From the NCBI GenBank assembly GCA_019638625.1, contig JAHBTK010000005.1:62001-126000 (forward strand): a DNA stretch of 64,000 nucleotides, given 5' to 3'. Origin of the DNA: Chitinophagaceae bacterium. GTDB lineage: Bacteria; Bacteroidota; Bacteroidia; Chitinophagales; Chitinophagaceae. Below the pieces are notes generated by a model. It was not told the DNA's origin, ran no database searches, and was given only the letters and a program-made list of their open reading frames with translations. Made by a program: the position numbers and the translations under genes. Each line of letters starts with the position of its first letter. The stretch's first letter is position 1. Positions 1 to 8,149 of the stretch are shown here, piece by piece.

Positions 1-496
1 TTGCATCTCCTATTTCCACGCCACCGGAAATAAGCACACCGGTACCAAAAATATTGTAGTTGCCGACAATGGTGTCGTGCCCTATTTTTACGCCCGCGTT
101 AAATATATTAAAATTACCTATTTTGTTATCAGCGGATAAAAAACTTTGGATCTGGAAAATATTTCCAAACCCGATTTCCAGTGATTCATAATGTATAACG
201 GTGTCGGGGTGGGTGAGATTGGGAAAATGCAATTTATCTGATACGAGCTGGTTTTTAATGGAAATCGTATTGTCGGATTTCCCGGCAGCAATGGCCACGT
301 AAATGTCATCCGGATACGCGTTTAAATCCTTGATTACGCCGAGCACCTCATACTCAAGGTACAACCTCCCTTTCTTTACTTTATCATCAAAGAAACCTAT
401 AAAGTTCCAGGTGGGCTGAACTTTATTGATCTCCTGGATGATAAGATATACCTCTTTCGCAAAACCGCCAGCTCCGGCAATGGCTATTTTATTCAT
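1..496 (-). CDS. PglD/NeuD-like sugar O-/N-acyltransferase (partial)
   Basis: The gene starts at 496 and runs off the left edge, so only about 165 residues are visible. The N-terminus (MNKIAIAGAGGFAKEV) is the Rossmann-like nucleotide-sugar binding start typical of the PglD/NeuD acyltransferase family. After about residue 105 the chain turns into imperfect hexapeptide repeats (for example IGNFNIF, IGHDTIVGN, ISGGVEIG), the left-handed beta-helix that binds acyl-CoA. Family members acetylate UDP-amino sugars or sialic-acid-type sugars in the cytoplasm. It is the last visible gene of the capsule operon, downstream of the broken GT4 gene, so it probably modifies a capsule sugar precursor. The exact sugar cannot be told, and the catalytic His region is partly beyond the window. 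Confidence 0.85.
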   Translation of the reverse strand, partial: MNKIAIAGAGGFAKEVYLIIQEINKVQPTWNFIGFFDDKVKKGRLYLEYEVLGVIKDLNAYPDDIYVAIAAGKSDNTISIKNQLVSDKLHFPNLTHPDTVIHYESLEIGFGNIFQIQSFLSADNKIGNFNIFNAGVKIGHDTIVGNYNIFGTGVLISGGVEIGDA

Positions 497-538
497 TAAG
501 CTAAATTAATATAGTTTTTTCAAATTCTATTCATCCTG

Positions 539-970
539 TCAGACCGCACCTGGTATTTGGTTAGTAATTGATCCCAGGTAAATTACTAACCATAACCGGA
601 GGTCATTACATGCCCCTGTGGGGCACCATCTCACCGCTAAATTGGGAGTTTTGCGGCAATCATTCCAAAATGCCCCGGCTTTGGGCGTATGGGTATATAC
701 AATCTGCGATTTTTCCTTTCTCGGTAGTTCTGACAGTTTTTGAATAAAGACTTTTAAACCCTTCGCCGGAAAAACTGTTCGGATCATTTCAATATCATGT
801 ACAATCCATTTTTTGCTTTCTTTCTCCTTTGAAAGGAATTTAACTGGGGCAGAAAGAGTATGCACTTGAAAACACCCGGCCATAAATTTTAGCTGATTTT
901 TTATTGAAACTGCAACTGTTATAATTTTGAGTAACCTGATATTTTTCATTTGATCGATATTTTTAAGCAT
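539..970 (-). pseudogene. Truncated GT4 glycosyltransferase (frameshifted 5' remnant)
   Basis: The reading frame opens with MKNIRLLKIITVAVS and continues to THTPKAG, matching the N-terminal donor-independent half of GT4 glycosyltransferases of the PglA/CapM kind, which are usually about 380 residues. Straight after KAG the frame loses resemblance. Shifting by one base at the run of four A on the plus strand (667-670) restores the family text GMIAAKL, but this frame meets a stop at about 638. The C-terminal half with the nucleotide-sugar site is absent. Its ATG overlaps the wzx stop (TAATG), showing former translational coupling. I read it as a decayed gene, broken by a frameshift followed by loss of the 3' part. 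In many Bacteroidota capsule loci an initiating sugar transferase lies between such a GT4 gene and the acyltransferase; it too is missing here. Confidence 0.7.
548..625. repeat. Cluster of perfect hairpins at the broken GT4 end
   Basis: Two perfect stem-loops sit in the gap left by the decayed GT4 gene. The first has 12-bp arms at 558-569 and 581-592 (TGGTTAGTAATT and its complement) with an 11-nt loop. The loop contains CCAGGT (574-579), which can alternatively pair with ACCTGG at 548-553. The second is TGCCCC, loop TGT, GGGGCA at 611-625. Neither is followed by a clear T-tract on either strand, so they are not ordinary terminators. They may mark a small palindromic insertion or a recombination scar. 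Confidence 0.6.
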
Positions 971-2343
971 TACATAAACACATTATAAAAATATGTGCCC
1001 AATATTGCTATAACAAGCAAGAGTATTCGTTTGTCGAATATAAATTTTGTAAAATAATCTCTAACCAAACCTTCATGATTTAATTGAAGGAAATCTATTG
1101 TAAAGCTGGCAATAAGATTGCCAAATACCATCCCTTTCAATCCAAAAAAGTAATACATGGAGAGTGAGCAAACCAAATTTGTTGCCAACCCCATTCCGGT
1201 ATATAAGGTAATAAATTTTGTTTTTCCTGAAGCGACTATCAGAGAGCCATAAAAATTGTTTCTTAGAAGACCTACTAAAAGAAAGGTTTGGAAAAGAAAA
1301 ACGGATTCGGCATATTCGGCGGTATAAACGAAAAATATTATCTGTTTGGAAAAAAGCATCATTAATAATAGAAACGGATATGTAAGAAACGATACTTTTT
1401 TGGTTGTTGATATCCATAATTGTTTTGCTTCTTTTCTGTTTCCTTCACTCATATATTTGACAAGGACAGGGTAAATATTTTGGGAAAATGCAGCACTGAG
1501 CATAGCAAAAATCGGAATCTCAAAGGCTCCTACAGAAAATATTGCAAATGCCTCCTTTGAGTCGATTAAGGAAACAATACCTTTGTTCAGATTGACATTT
1601 ATTATGCTCATAAATGTAGCAAGATAAAGAGGAATTCCAATCCGAAGCATATTGCGAACCTGATTTGTGTCGAGATAGCTTCTTTTTATTTTTAGTGTAG
1701 AAAAACTAAAGAGCCAGTATATAGGTAACCCAAATGTGATAATCTGAAATGCGACCCCAATGATCATGTAATGGGAGCGGACAAAATCTTTGAAATACAC
1801 AGAAACCAGGATAAGCAATACGGTAACCAGCATACATGCTACAATGGTACCTGAATACCTTGCAATTCTTTGCTGGTTTATATAAGTAAATTTAAATACC
1901 TGGCTGATTCCGTAAGATAGAAATACAAGAGGAAATAAAAAGCTAATGAGGTAAAATTTTTGTATATCTATCACACCGTAATAGTGGAGAAGATTTAAAA
2001 CAGCTATTATCAGCAGTTCTACCAATGCTATGGCAAAGAAAACGTAAAGAAAATTGGAGAAATACAGAGGTTTGTTGTCATAACGGGCAATGTGATACTT
2101 ATATCCTTCCGGCAGCCCGAAGGATAACAAAGGTGTTGCAAGTCCAAGTATCATATACATAAGTTTCCAGTCGCCTAATTCGGCGACTGTCAGGATCTTT
2201 GAGTAGAAGAAGTCGAGTAGGATAAAGACCAATGCCAGCGTGCTTTGGGCAATGGCCATGAGAATACCGGAGGTATATTGTGATCCTATATACCTGTTGA
2301 CTAAGGCTCTGGCTTGCGAGGTTTTGTCACTAATAAATGACAT
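970..2343 (-). CDS. Wzx-type polysaccharide flippase
   Basis: This 457-residue protein is almost entirely hydrophobic, with about twelve to fourteen predicted membrane helices and short polar loops, the layout of MOP/MATE-superfamily oligosaccharide flippases (Wzx). Such proteins move undecaprenyl-diphosphate-linked repeat units across the inner membrane. Early residues carry the amphipathic start RALVNRYIGSQYTSGIL seen before the first helix in many Bacteroidota Wzx proteins. It lies 9 bp downstream of the wzy-like gene and overlaps the GT4 remnant by one base, so it belongs to the wza-wzc operon. Repeat-unit specificity cannot be inferred; Wzx sequences diverge strongly. Confidence 0.88.
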   Translation of the reverse strand: MSFISDKTSQARALVNRYIGSQYTSGILMAIAQSTLALVFILLDFFYSKILTVAELGDWKLMYMILGLATPLLSFGLPEGYKYHIARYDNKPLYFSNFLYVFFAIALVELLIIAVLNLLHYYGVIDIQKFYLISFLFPLVFLSYGISQVFKFTYINQQRIARYSGTIVACMLVTVLLILVSVYFKDFVRSHYMIIGVAFQIITFGLPIYWLFSFSTLKIKRSYLDTNQVRNMLRIGIPLYLATFMSIINVNLNKGIVSLIDSKEAFAIFSVGAFEIPIFAMLSAAFSQNIYPVLVKYMSEGNRKEAKQLWISTTKKVSFLTYPFLLLMMLFSKQIIFFVYTAEYAESVFLFQTFLLVGLLRNNFYGSLIVASGKTKFITLYTGMGLATNLVCSLSMYYFFGLKGMVFGNLIASFTIDFLQLNHEGLVRDYFTKFIFDKRILLLVIAILGTYFYNVFM

Positions 2344-2352
2344 GCTGTTTTG

Positions 2353-3606
2353 TTATTGATATTGAGTTTCTATAGATCTTCTGTCTGCTTTTTCTGCATT
2401 TTTTAAAAAGGAGTTGATTATGAGAATGACACTCAACATTATCCAAAACTCTCTTTTTCGAAGATGATATGTGTAGGCCCAACTTATTGCACAACCCCAG
2501 AAAAACGGCATAAATACCTTTTTGTATTGTAGCAGTTGAAGCTGAAAAACTGTCTGGGTAAATGAAGGAGTGAAACGGATCAGGCGGATTATATATATAA
2601 AGAAAAATACATATCCGATTACTCCTAATACGCCGCCTTCACCAAGCATTTTAAAATAAGTGCTGTGAACTTCATGGCTTCCATATTTTATTTCAAAGGC
2701 ACCTATTCCACTTCCTGACAGAGGGTTATCTTCAAATGCGTGTATTGAGCTTTTAATATTTTCTGCGATAAATCCTTCCTCTGTAACGTCTTTGCCTTTA
2801 TTAATGTTGGAGGTGACCCTGCTCTGTATCTTCATCTGAATTCTTGTATTCAGGGCTGGCGATATGTCTTCGAGGTTCAGATATATAATGCCTATGAATA
2901 AACCAAGAATAACTGTCAGAGCGATAGCTTTTACATTTCTTAATACAACGTTTAAAAACAAAATACCTGCAAAAAAACCAAAATATGCAGCTATTTTACC
3001 ACTAAGTAACAAAAAAGCAACACCTGTAATAATACCTAAGTTGATTTTACGCATTTCTTTTGAGGTAAAGCTGTTTTTCAGGTCTGTCAAACGAATAGGG
3101 AGTAAGATTGCCAACATAATCAGCACATAGGCGCCGGCCTGACCGGCATTTCTGAATGTTGATACGATTTCTCCCGGAGCTCGACCTGGAAACAGCCGTG
3201 GAAGCCCTATGTTACCAGCAAAAAAATCATATATCCCGATGATAAAAGCCATTGTTACTGCAACAGATATATCGAGGAAAAGCAGCTTTAAATTAAAATA
3301 GTAAGTGTTATATAAAACAATTGTGGCAAACACCAGGAATAAAAGAATACTAACCTCGCCAAGCGTATTGATTGGGTTCAGGCTTAGTATTGCTGTTGTA
3401 AGCAGAAACAGCAACAATAACATGGCAATACCGATTTTGGGGTTATATATTTTTCGGGAGCCAAATAAAAGCACGATGGCTATCGCGAGAATTATATCGG
3501 GAAAAGCGAGGCGGAACAGAATACCTGAACTACCAAAAGGCACAATAATAAAGGAAAACAGTACAAATAGCCTTCCTGGTAGAGATTGATTGAATACACT
3601 TTTCAT
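2353..3606 (-). CDS. O-antigen ligase/polymerase family protein (Wzy-like)
   Basis: A 417-residue polytopic membrane protein with about ten hydrophobic segments and a large periplasmic loop near residues 245-325. That loop and the following helix contain NPLSGSGIGAFEIKYG and then HSTYFKMLGEGGVLGVIGY, the hallmark of the O-antigen ligase/Wzy family (PF04932): a glycine-rich stretch, a loop His and a helix beginning with a small/Gly pattern. In a locus with Wzx and Wzc the protein is more likely the Wzy polymerase that joins repeat units at the periplasmic face than a lipid-A ligase. It sits between the GT2 and Wzx genes with 9-48 bp gaps. Confidence 0.82.
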   Translation of the reverse strand: MKSVFNQSLPGRLFVLFSFIIVPFGSSGILFRLAFPDIILAIAIVLLFGSRKIYNPKIGIAMLLLLFLLTTAILSLNPINTLGEVSILLFLVFATIVLYNTYYFNLKLLFLDISVAVTMAFIIGIYDFFAGNIGLPRLFPGRAPGEIVSTFRNAGQAGAYVLIMLAILLPIRLTDLKNSFTSKEMRKINLGIITGVAFLLLSGKIAAYFGFFAGILFLNVVLRNVKAIALTVILGLFIGIIYLNLEDISPALNTRIQMKIQSRVTSNINKGKDVTEEGFIAENIKSSIHAFEDNPLSGSGIGAFEIKYGSHEVHSTYFKMLGEGGVLGVIGYVFFFIYIIRLIRFTPSFTQTVFQLQLLQYKKVFMPFFWGCAISWAYTYHLRKREFWIMLSVILIINSFLKNAEKADRRSIETQYQ

Positions 3607-3654
3607 TAATTCTGGGTGTTTAAATAACTAAACGGTCTGAGAACTGAAACCCCT

Positions 3655-4521
3655 TTACTGTTTCCTGATCAAACGGCCTAAATTTTTGTATTCATAAATG
3701 AGCAGATATGAAAACAGGCTTACAAAAGAGCGGTTTTTAGAGGCTAATTGAAGCGCCCATTTAAATTTTAAAGCTGTCAGATATCTTACTACAGCTCTTC
3801 TGATGTAGCGGCCATAGTAACGCTTTGCTGCATCATTGTTATCGTACCTGTTATCCAAATGAAAAAGCCACAATTTCTCGGGGGAAGGGAGTATAGACAT
3901 GGCTCTGTTCTCGGTATCCACCCTGTAACTTGCCATAATTTCCGGCGAAGCGGCTATTGTGCAGTGTATTCCTAATCTATCCCACATGTCATAGTCTTCT
4001 CCATGTGTGATTGACTCGTTAAACCCACCTACTTTTTGGAAAGCTTGCTTTGTGATACAAACAGATGATGCATGCATTATTGGTGCAGCGTATACCTGCT
4101 TGAAATAGTTTGTTACAATCCCCCTTTCCTTTGCACCCAACGTAAACATTACAGTGTCCATTGAACTATTGCAGGAATACCCTGTGCCGTAAGCTTCAGC
4201 CTCCGGGTAGTCTACTATCAGCCCTGCTATTGTTTGTAAGAAGTCTTTGTTCCACAAATCGTCTCCATCTATAAATGCTACGTATTCAAATCTGGCTTCT
4301 GCAATACCTCTATTTCGGGCACTCGACACTCCGCCATTTGGTTTATCAATTATTCTGATTCTTTTATCTGAAAATGTTTCTACAGCCTTTCTGCTGTTGT
4401 CAGTAGAGCCATCGTTGACTACCAAAACTTCAAAATCAGCAAAGGTTTGACACAAAACACTTGGCAGTGTTTGCAGTATGCTATTTTGTTTGTTATAAAG
4501 TGGTATTACAACTGAAAACAT
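3655..4521 (-). CDS. Family 2 glycosyltransferase
   Basis: A 288-residue GT-A fold enzyme. It starts FSVVIPLYNKQNSILQTLPSV, then VVNDGSTDNS (nucleotide binding) near residue 35, KPNGGVSSARNRGI near 60-75, and the metal-binding IDGDD motif near 84-88, all diagnostic of GT2. The later HGEDYDMWDRLG contains the ED(Y/W)xxW-like acceptor/catalytic motif. It presumably adds one sugar to the lipid-linked capsule repeat unit on the cytoplasmic face. It lies 17 bp downstream of wzc in the operon. Sugar donor and acceptor are not predictable from sequence. Confidence 0.92.
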   Translation of the reverse strand: MFSVVIPLYNKQNSILQTLPSVLCQTFADFEVLVVNDGSTDNSRKAVETFSDKRIRIIDKPNGGVSSARNRGIAEARFEYVAFIDGDDLWNKDFLQTIAGLIVDYPEAEAYGTGYSCNSSMDTVMFTLGAKERGIVTNYFKQVYAAPIMHASSVCITKQAFQKVGGFNESITHGEDYDMWDRLGIHCTIAASPEIMASYRVDTENRAMSILPSPEKLWLFHLDNRYDNNDAAKRYYGRYIRRAVVRYLTALKFKWALQLASKNRSFVSLFSYLLIYEYKNLGRLIRKQ

Positions 4522-4538
4522 ATATTAAAATTGCTGAA

Positions 4539-6932
4539 TTATCCTTTGAACAGTTTTTGCCAGAAAGTTCTTTTCTCGGGAGCATCAAAGTATTCTGCAT
4601 ACCCATATCCGTAATTCCTATAAACCCCGTAACGGTTTCTTTCTCCTACCCGATTAAGAATGGTATATATTGGCTGATCCGGGTTTTCCTCCTTTTTCCG
4701 GTTGATTTCTCTAAGTACACCTTTGAAGGTAAACTCATTTCTAAGCACAATAATACTGATATCTGCATAGGCGGCTAAAAGTGATGAGTCAGTTACGAGA
4801 TTGTAGGGAGGTGTATCAAAGATTATGTAATTAAATCTCTTTTTCAGCTCAGTGATTAATAATTTCATTCTGTCTCCAAGAATCAGTTCTGCAGGATTGG
4901 GAGGAATAGGACCTGAGCCGAGAAGCCAGAAATTTTTATCAAAACCCTGTACTTCTTTAAGCATGCTGTCCAGATCCGAAGAACCATTTAAAAAGTTACT
5001 GATTCCCATATCGGCCTTAATATTTAAGTTTTGCCGCAACCTTGGCTTTCTTAGATCAAACTCCAACACTACTACTTTCTTGTTCAGCAGGGCATAACTT
5101 GCGGCCAGGTTTAAGCTTGTAAAAGATTTGCCTTCTTCCGGGCGATGGGAAGTAACGAGAATTACATCACTTTCTTTGTCGCGGCCGGTAAAGCTTATAT
5201 TGGTTCGGATCACCCTGAATTGCTCTGCAATGATTGACCGGCTACCCTTGCTGATAATAATCGGAGAATCGAACTTTTTTGAAAATGATACTTCCCCTAA
5301 CAGGGGTGCAAGGCATTTCTCTTCTACCTCCGCTTTTCCTTCTATTTTGTTATTCAAAATATCCTTTAAGTAGAAAAAGGCAACCGGTAACACCAGTCCA
5401 AGAACAACAGCCATAATATAAACCATAGGAGGATTAGGACTCATAACCCCCAAGCTTCTAGGCGTTTCCACCAGTTTGGTATCAACATTGGTGGAAGCCA
5501 GCGCGATGGCTGTTTCTTCTCTTTTTTGCAGTAAGAGTAAATACAGTTGTTGTTTTACGTTTTGATCCCTGTTGATCTCAACAAGATTCTTTTCAATAGT
5601 CGGAATGGTACTTATTTTGGATGCCAGGGTCGCCTCCCGTTTGCTGATATCGGAAAGAGCGGTTCTGTAGCCGCTTTTAAGAGTGTTTATATTGGACAAA
5701 ATACTTGCTCGTATATTAGCAATATTTTTTTCCATATCAATATTTAAGGGATTCTTCGGACCGTAAATTTGCAGCTTTCTTTCCCGGTCCAGTACCAGTT
5801 CGTTGTGGCTTTGAATTAGGATTGCCAGTGTTGGTTCGGTAATTCCTACCGTTGAAGGTACCAAACTGAGATCATTCTGATCGGACCTTATCTTTCTTTC
5901 AAGTCCTTCCAAAATACTCAGCTGTGTTTGCTGTTCGGCTTTTTGCATATCTACGGACTGGGCCTGGGCAATATATTGCTGCGCTTCCGTGCCAATATCT
6001 GTTATTCTTCTATCAGTTTTAAATTTAGCGACTTGGGATTCTACAGTTTGTAATTCCCTTTCTACCAGGGCTACTCTCTCATTCAAAAAATCCAATGTAC
6101 TTGCATTAACCTTCTTTTTGTCTTCCAACCCTTGGGTAGTATAAATATCTATAAGGGCTTTTAGGGAAGCTTTCGCTTTCTGCATGTTGTGACCGGTTAG
6201 TTCCAGCAAAACAATACTGGAAGCATTCCCTATTTCAGAAATCGTTAAGGACTGTAGAAATTTATTTACGGCAACTTGTATTGGAAGAATAGTTACAATA
6301 TAGTCATCGTCAAAATCCTCTTTCGGCTCCATTTTCTTTAAAGCGAGAGGATTAGGACTTGTCTTGAATGTGAGCCCGTTAATAATATACCATTTTTCAG
6401 GTGTTAGATATAGTGGGTTATCTTCCCCGTGATGTATGATATGCCATTTACCATCTTCGGTTTGTTTCAGGTTCCATGTAATAGTCTGAGTGATGGTATC
6501 GGGGTTGGCAAAGGTGAACTGCAGCGGAACCTCGTTCGCAAAGATCTCCCTGTTTGTTATTCTTCCTTTTGTTTTTATTTCAACGTAAAGTTGCTCCCGG
6601 TAAACAACAGATTCCAGCAGATCAAAACTTTTTAATATCTCCATTTCGCTTTCCAGTGACTGGGAACTGGATTGAATATTAAGTTCTTTTAGCAACATAT
6701 TATCTAAACCGCCTCCCTTTTTTTCGTCCCTTATCATCATCTTTGCTGTTGCATTATACACAGGTGCAGTATACCTAAGATATAAAAAGGCTGTTACGAG
6801 AGAAATAATCAGGACGAAAGCCACCCACGGCCAATTGGCTGCTATTTTAGGAATGAAATTTTGCACGTTCAGCGTATCTTCCTGAGATATATGGTTGATA
6901 CGTTGCTTAAGATTTGGTGAAGACGTTTGCAC
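4539..6932 (-). CDS. wzc: Wzc-type polysaccharide co-polymerase / tyrosine autokinase
   Basis: A 797-residue inner-membrane protein joining a Wzz chain-length domain to a BY-kinase. Helix 1 is at about residues 34-53 (WPWVAFVLIISLV), followed by a periplasmic coiled-coil region rich in heptads, and helix 2 near 500-520 (VYIMAVVLGLVLPVAFFYL) with the preceding Pro-rich NPP motif of Wzz proteins. The kinase shows a variant Walker A (HRPEEGKSFTSLN), Walker A' (VVVLEFDLRKPRL) and a hydrophobic Walker B (YIIFDTPP). The C-terminal tail (RYGVYRNYGYGYAEYF) has six tyrosines, the usual autophosphorylation cluster. The protein controls capsule polymerisation and export with the outer-membrane Wza gene just upstream. 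The Walker A has Glu where Gly is commoner, still expected to work. Confidence 0.95.
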   Translation of the reverse strand: MQTSSPNLKQRINHISQEDTLNVQNFIPKIAANWPWVAFVLIISLVTAFLYLRYTAPVYNATAKMMIRDEKKGGGLDNMLLKELNIQSSSQSLESEMEILKSFDLLESVVYREQLYVEIKTKGRITNREIFANEVPLQFTFANPDTITQTITWNLKQTEDGKWHIIHHGEDNPLYLTPEKWYIINGLTFKTSPNPLALKKMEPKEDFDDDYIVTILPIQVAVNKFLQSLTISEIGNASSIVLLELTGHNMQKAKASLKALIDIYTTQGLEDKKKVNASTLDFLNERVALVERELQTVESQVAKFKTDRRITDIGTEAQQYIAQAQSVDMQKAEQQTQLSILEGLERKIRSDQNDLSLVPSTVGITEPTLAILIQSHNELVLDRERKLQIYGPKNPLNIDMEKNIANIRASILSNINTLKSGYRTALSDISKREATLASKISTIPTIEKNLVEINRDQNVKQQLYLLLLQKREETAIALASTNVDTKLVETPRSLGVMSPNPPMVYIMAVVLGLVLPVAFFYLKDILNNKIEGKAEVEEKCLAPLLGEVSFSKKFDSPIIISKGSRSIIAEQFRVIRTNISFTGRDKESDVILVTSHRPEEGKSFTSLNLAASYALLNKKVVVLEFDLRKPRLRQNLNIKADMGISNFLNGSSDLDSMLKEVQGFDKNFWLLGSGPIPPNPAELILGDRMKLLITELKKRFNYIIFDTPPYNLVTDSSLLAAYADISIIVLRNEFTFKGVLREINRKKEENPDQPIYTILNRVGERNRYGVYRNYGYGYAEYFDAPEKRTFWQKLFKG

Positions 6933-6965
6933 TTCCTTTTATTTTATGTTTGAAATCCTTATTTG

Positions 6966-7736
6966 CTATCTAATTCTGAGGGCTAATACTACTAAGGTTA
7001 ACACGCTTAGAGCAATAGGCACTATCTCAAGAGATCTTTCAGCAACCGATGCTTTTCTCTTGAAGGGCTCTACATAAACAATGTCATTCTGGCGCAAGTT
7101 ATAAAAGGGAGATGTTAAAAGTTTACTATTATTAAGGTTTACATGACCGACTTCTACTTTGTCTCCGGTCTTGCGGATTACTTTTACGTTGGCTCTTTTG
7201 CCAAACACGGTAAGGTCCCCAGCCATACCTAATGCTTCCAGGATATTCACTTTTTCTCCGGCTACCTGCAAGGTGGAGGGTCTGGCAACTTCTCCCATAA
7301 CCGTTACCCTGAAATTCATCAGGTTTAAACCTACCATTGCATCCTTTACATATTGTATTGCTTCCTCTTGTATTTTCAGCCTGGCCTCTTCCGTGGTAAG
7401 ACCTGCTATTGCTATTTCTCCCAGCAAAGGAATATTAATGCTACCGCCGGAATTAATGGTATATACATTTTGTACGATTTGATTGGTAGTGCCGGAAACA
7501 ATACTGGTACCTATCATGGAGAATTGTTTGGTACCTTCCGGGTCCCTGCTGGTAATCGTCACCTGCACTTGGTCGTCCTGCAGGAGCCGAAGCGGTTCAA
7601 AAGCAGCCGTTCGCAACTGCTGTATCCTGGTGGTGTCATTTACGTCCTGGAGATAGGGCAACTGTTTACCTACTGTACATGACCCCAGTAATACTGCAAT
7701 CAAAATTACAATTGATACTGATTTGAATTGATACAT
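6966..7736 (-). CDS. wza: Wza-like polysaccharide export lipoprotein
   Basis: The start at 7736 gives MYQFKSVSIVILIAVLLGSC, a clean lipoprotein signal with lipobox LGSC; an in-frame start seven codons earlier (7757) is also possible. The mature protein has the Poly_export domain (about residues 45-145, including INIPLLGEIAIAGLTTEEAR) followed by a SLBB-type segment (MGEVARPSTLQVAGEKVNILEAL) and a C-terminal hydrophobic stretch (VPIALSVLTLVVLALRIR). Homologues form the outer-membrane channel through which capsule leaves the cell and dock on Wzc, the next gene. It is the first gene of the operon and is preceded by a leader of about 240 nt with two hairpins. Confidence 0.93.
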   Translation of the reverse strand: MYQFKSVSIVILIAVLLGSCTVGKQLPYLQDVNDTTRIQQLRTAAFEPLRLLQDDQVQVTITSRDPEGTKQFSMIGTSIVSGTTNQIVQNVYTINSGGSINIPLLGEIAIAGLTTEEARLKIQEEAIQYVKDAMVGLNLMNFRVTVMGEVARPSTLQVAGEKVNILEALGMAGDLTVFGKRANVKVIRKTGDKVEVGHVNLNNSKLLTSPFYNLRQNDIVYVEPFKRKASVAERSLEIVPIALSVLTLVVLALRIR

Positions 7737-7824
7737 ATAAAGGTTGTTGTTAAACACTAAATAAATGAATATCAGATGAAATTATAAAAAATACTTACTT
7801 CCATTTACGGCTTCGCCTCCCTCA

Positions 7825-7873
7825 GTAACAATTTTGTTACCAAATAATGCTTTATAAGACAAAATCTTATAAA
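7825..7873 (-). promoter_or_regulatory. Two adjacent perfect hairpins in the capsule operon leader
   Basis: On the transcript made leftward toward wza the first stem is TTTATAAGA/TCTTATAAA (plus coordinates 7851-7873, 9 bp, 5-nt loop) and the second is GTAACA/TGTTAC (7825-7840, 6 bp, 4-nt loop). They are 10 nt apart and lie about 90-140 nt before the wza start. The A+T-rich 9-bp stem is not followed by a U-tract. The position suggests leader-RNA control or a protein binding site, but no named riboswitch is recognised. Confidence 0.45.
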
Positions 7874-7988
7874 AAGTATAGGACGACTAGGAATTGGTAA
7901 AAGAAAGCGTACATTTCTTAAACGAATAAAGCGTAAGAACTACTATGTAACAGGCTTTATTGTTTTCTGACTATTCTAATGTTGGGGG

Positions 7989-7996
7989 CAAAGATA
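7989..7996 (-). promoter_or_regulatory. Candidate -7 box for the capsule operon
   Basis: The minus strand reads TATCTTTG here, an exact match to the Bacteroidota -7 consensus TAnnTTTG. A T-rich -33 region (TTTT) lies 19 bp upstream. Transcription would start near 7980 and leave a leader of about 240 nt before wza at 7736. Confidence 0.5.
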
Positions 7997-8149
7997 TATA
8001 CAATTTCAACTTATTAAAATAATGTTTTGGTAATCAGTATGATATAACGGCAAATGTTATTATATGATAACCTTTCCGGTACAAAATGCGGGTAAAAATG
8101 ATCTGTTTGATCAAAAATGTTAATTTAGGGTACATAACGTATTGCTGTC

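Larger units (their letters stand above)
7758..8149. other. Divergent regulatory gap between capsule operon and hydrolase gene
   Basis: No coding sequence is visible in these 392 bases, which are A+T rich. They separate the leftward capsule operon from the rightward dienelactone hydrolase gene. The recognisable content is a minus-strand -7 box (7989-7996) and two perfect hairpins in the expected capsule leader (7825-7840, 7851-7873), each listed separately. I could not identify a convincing promoter box for the rightward gene. Confidence 0.6.
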
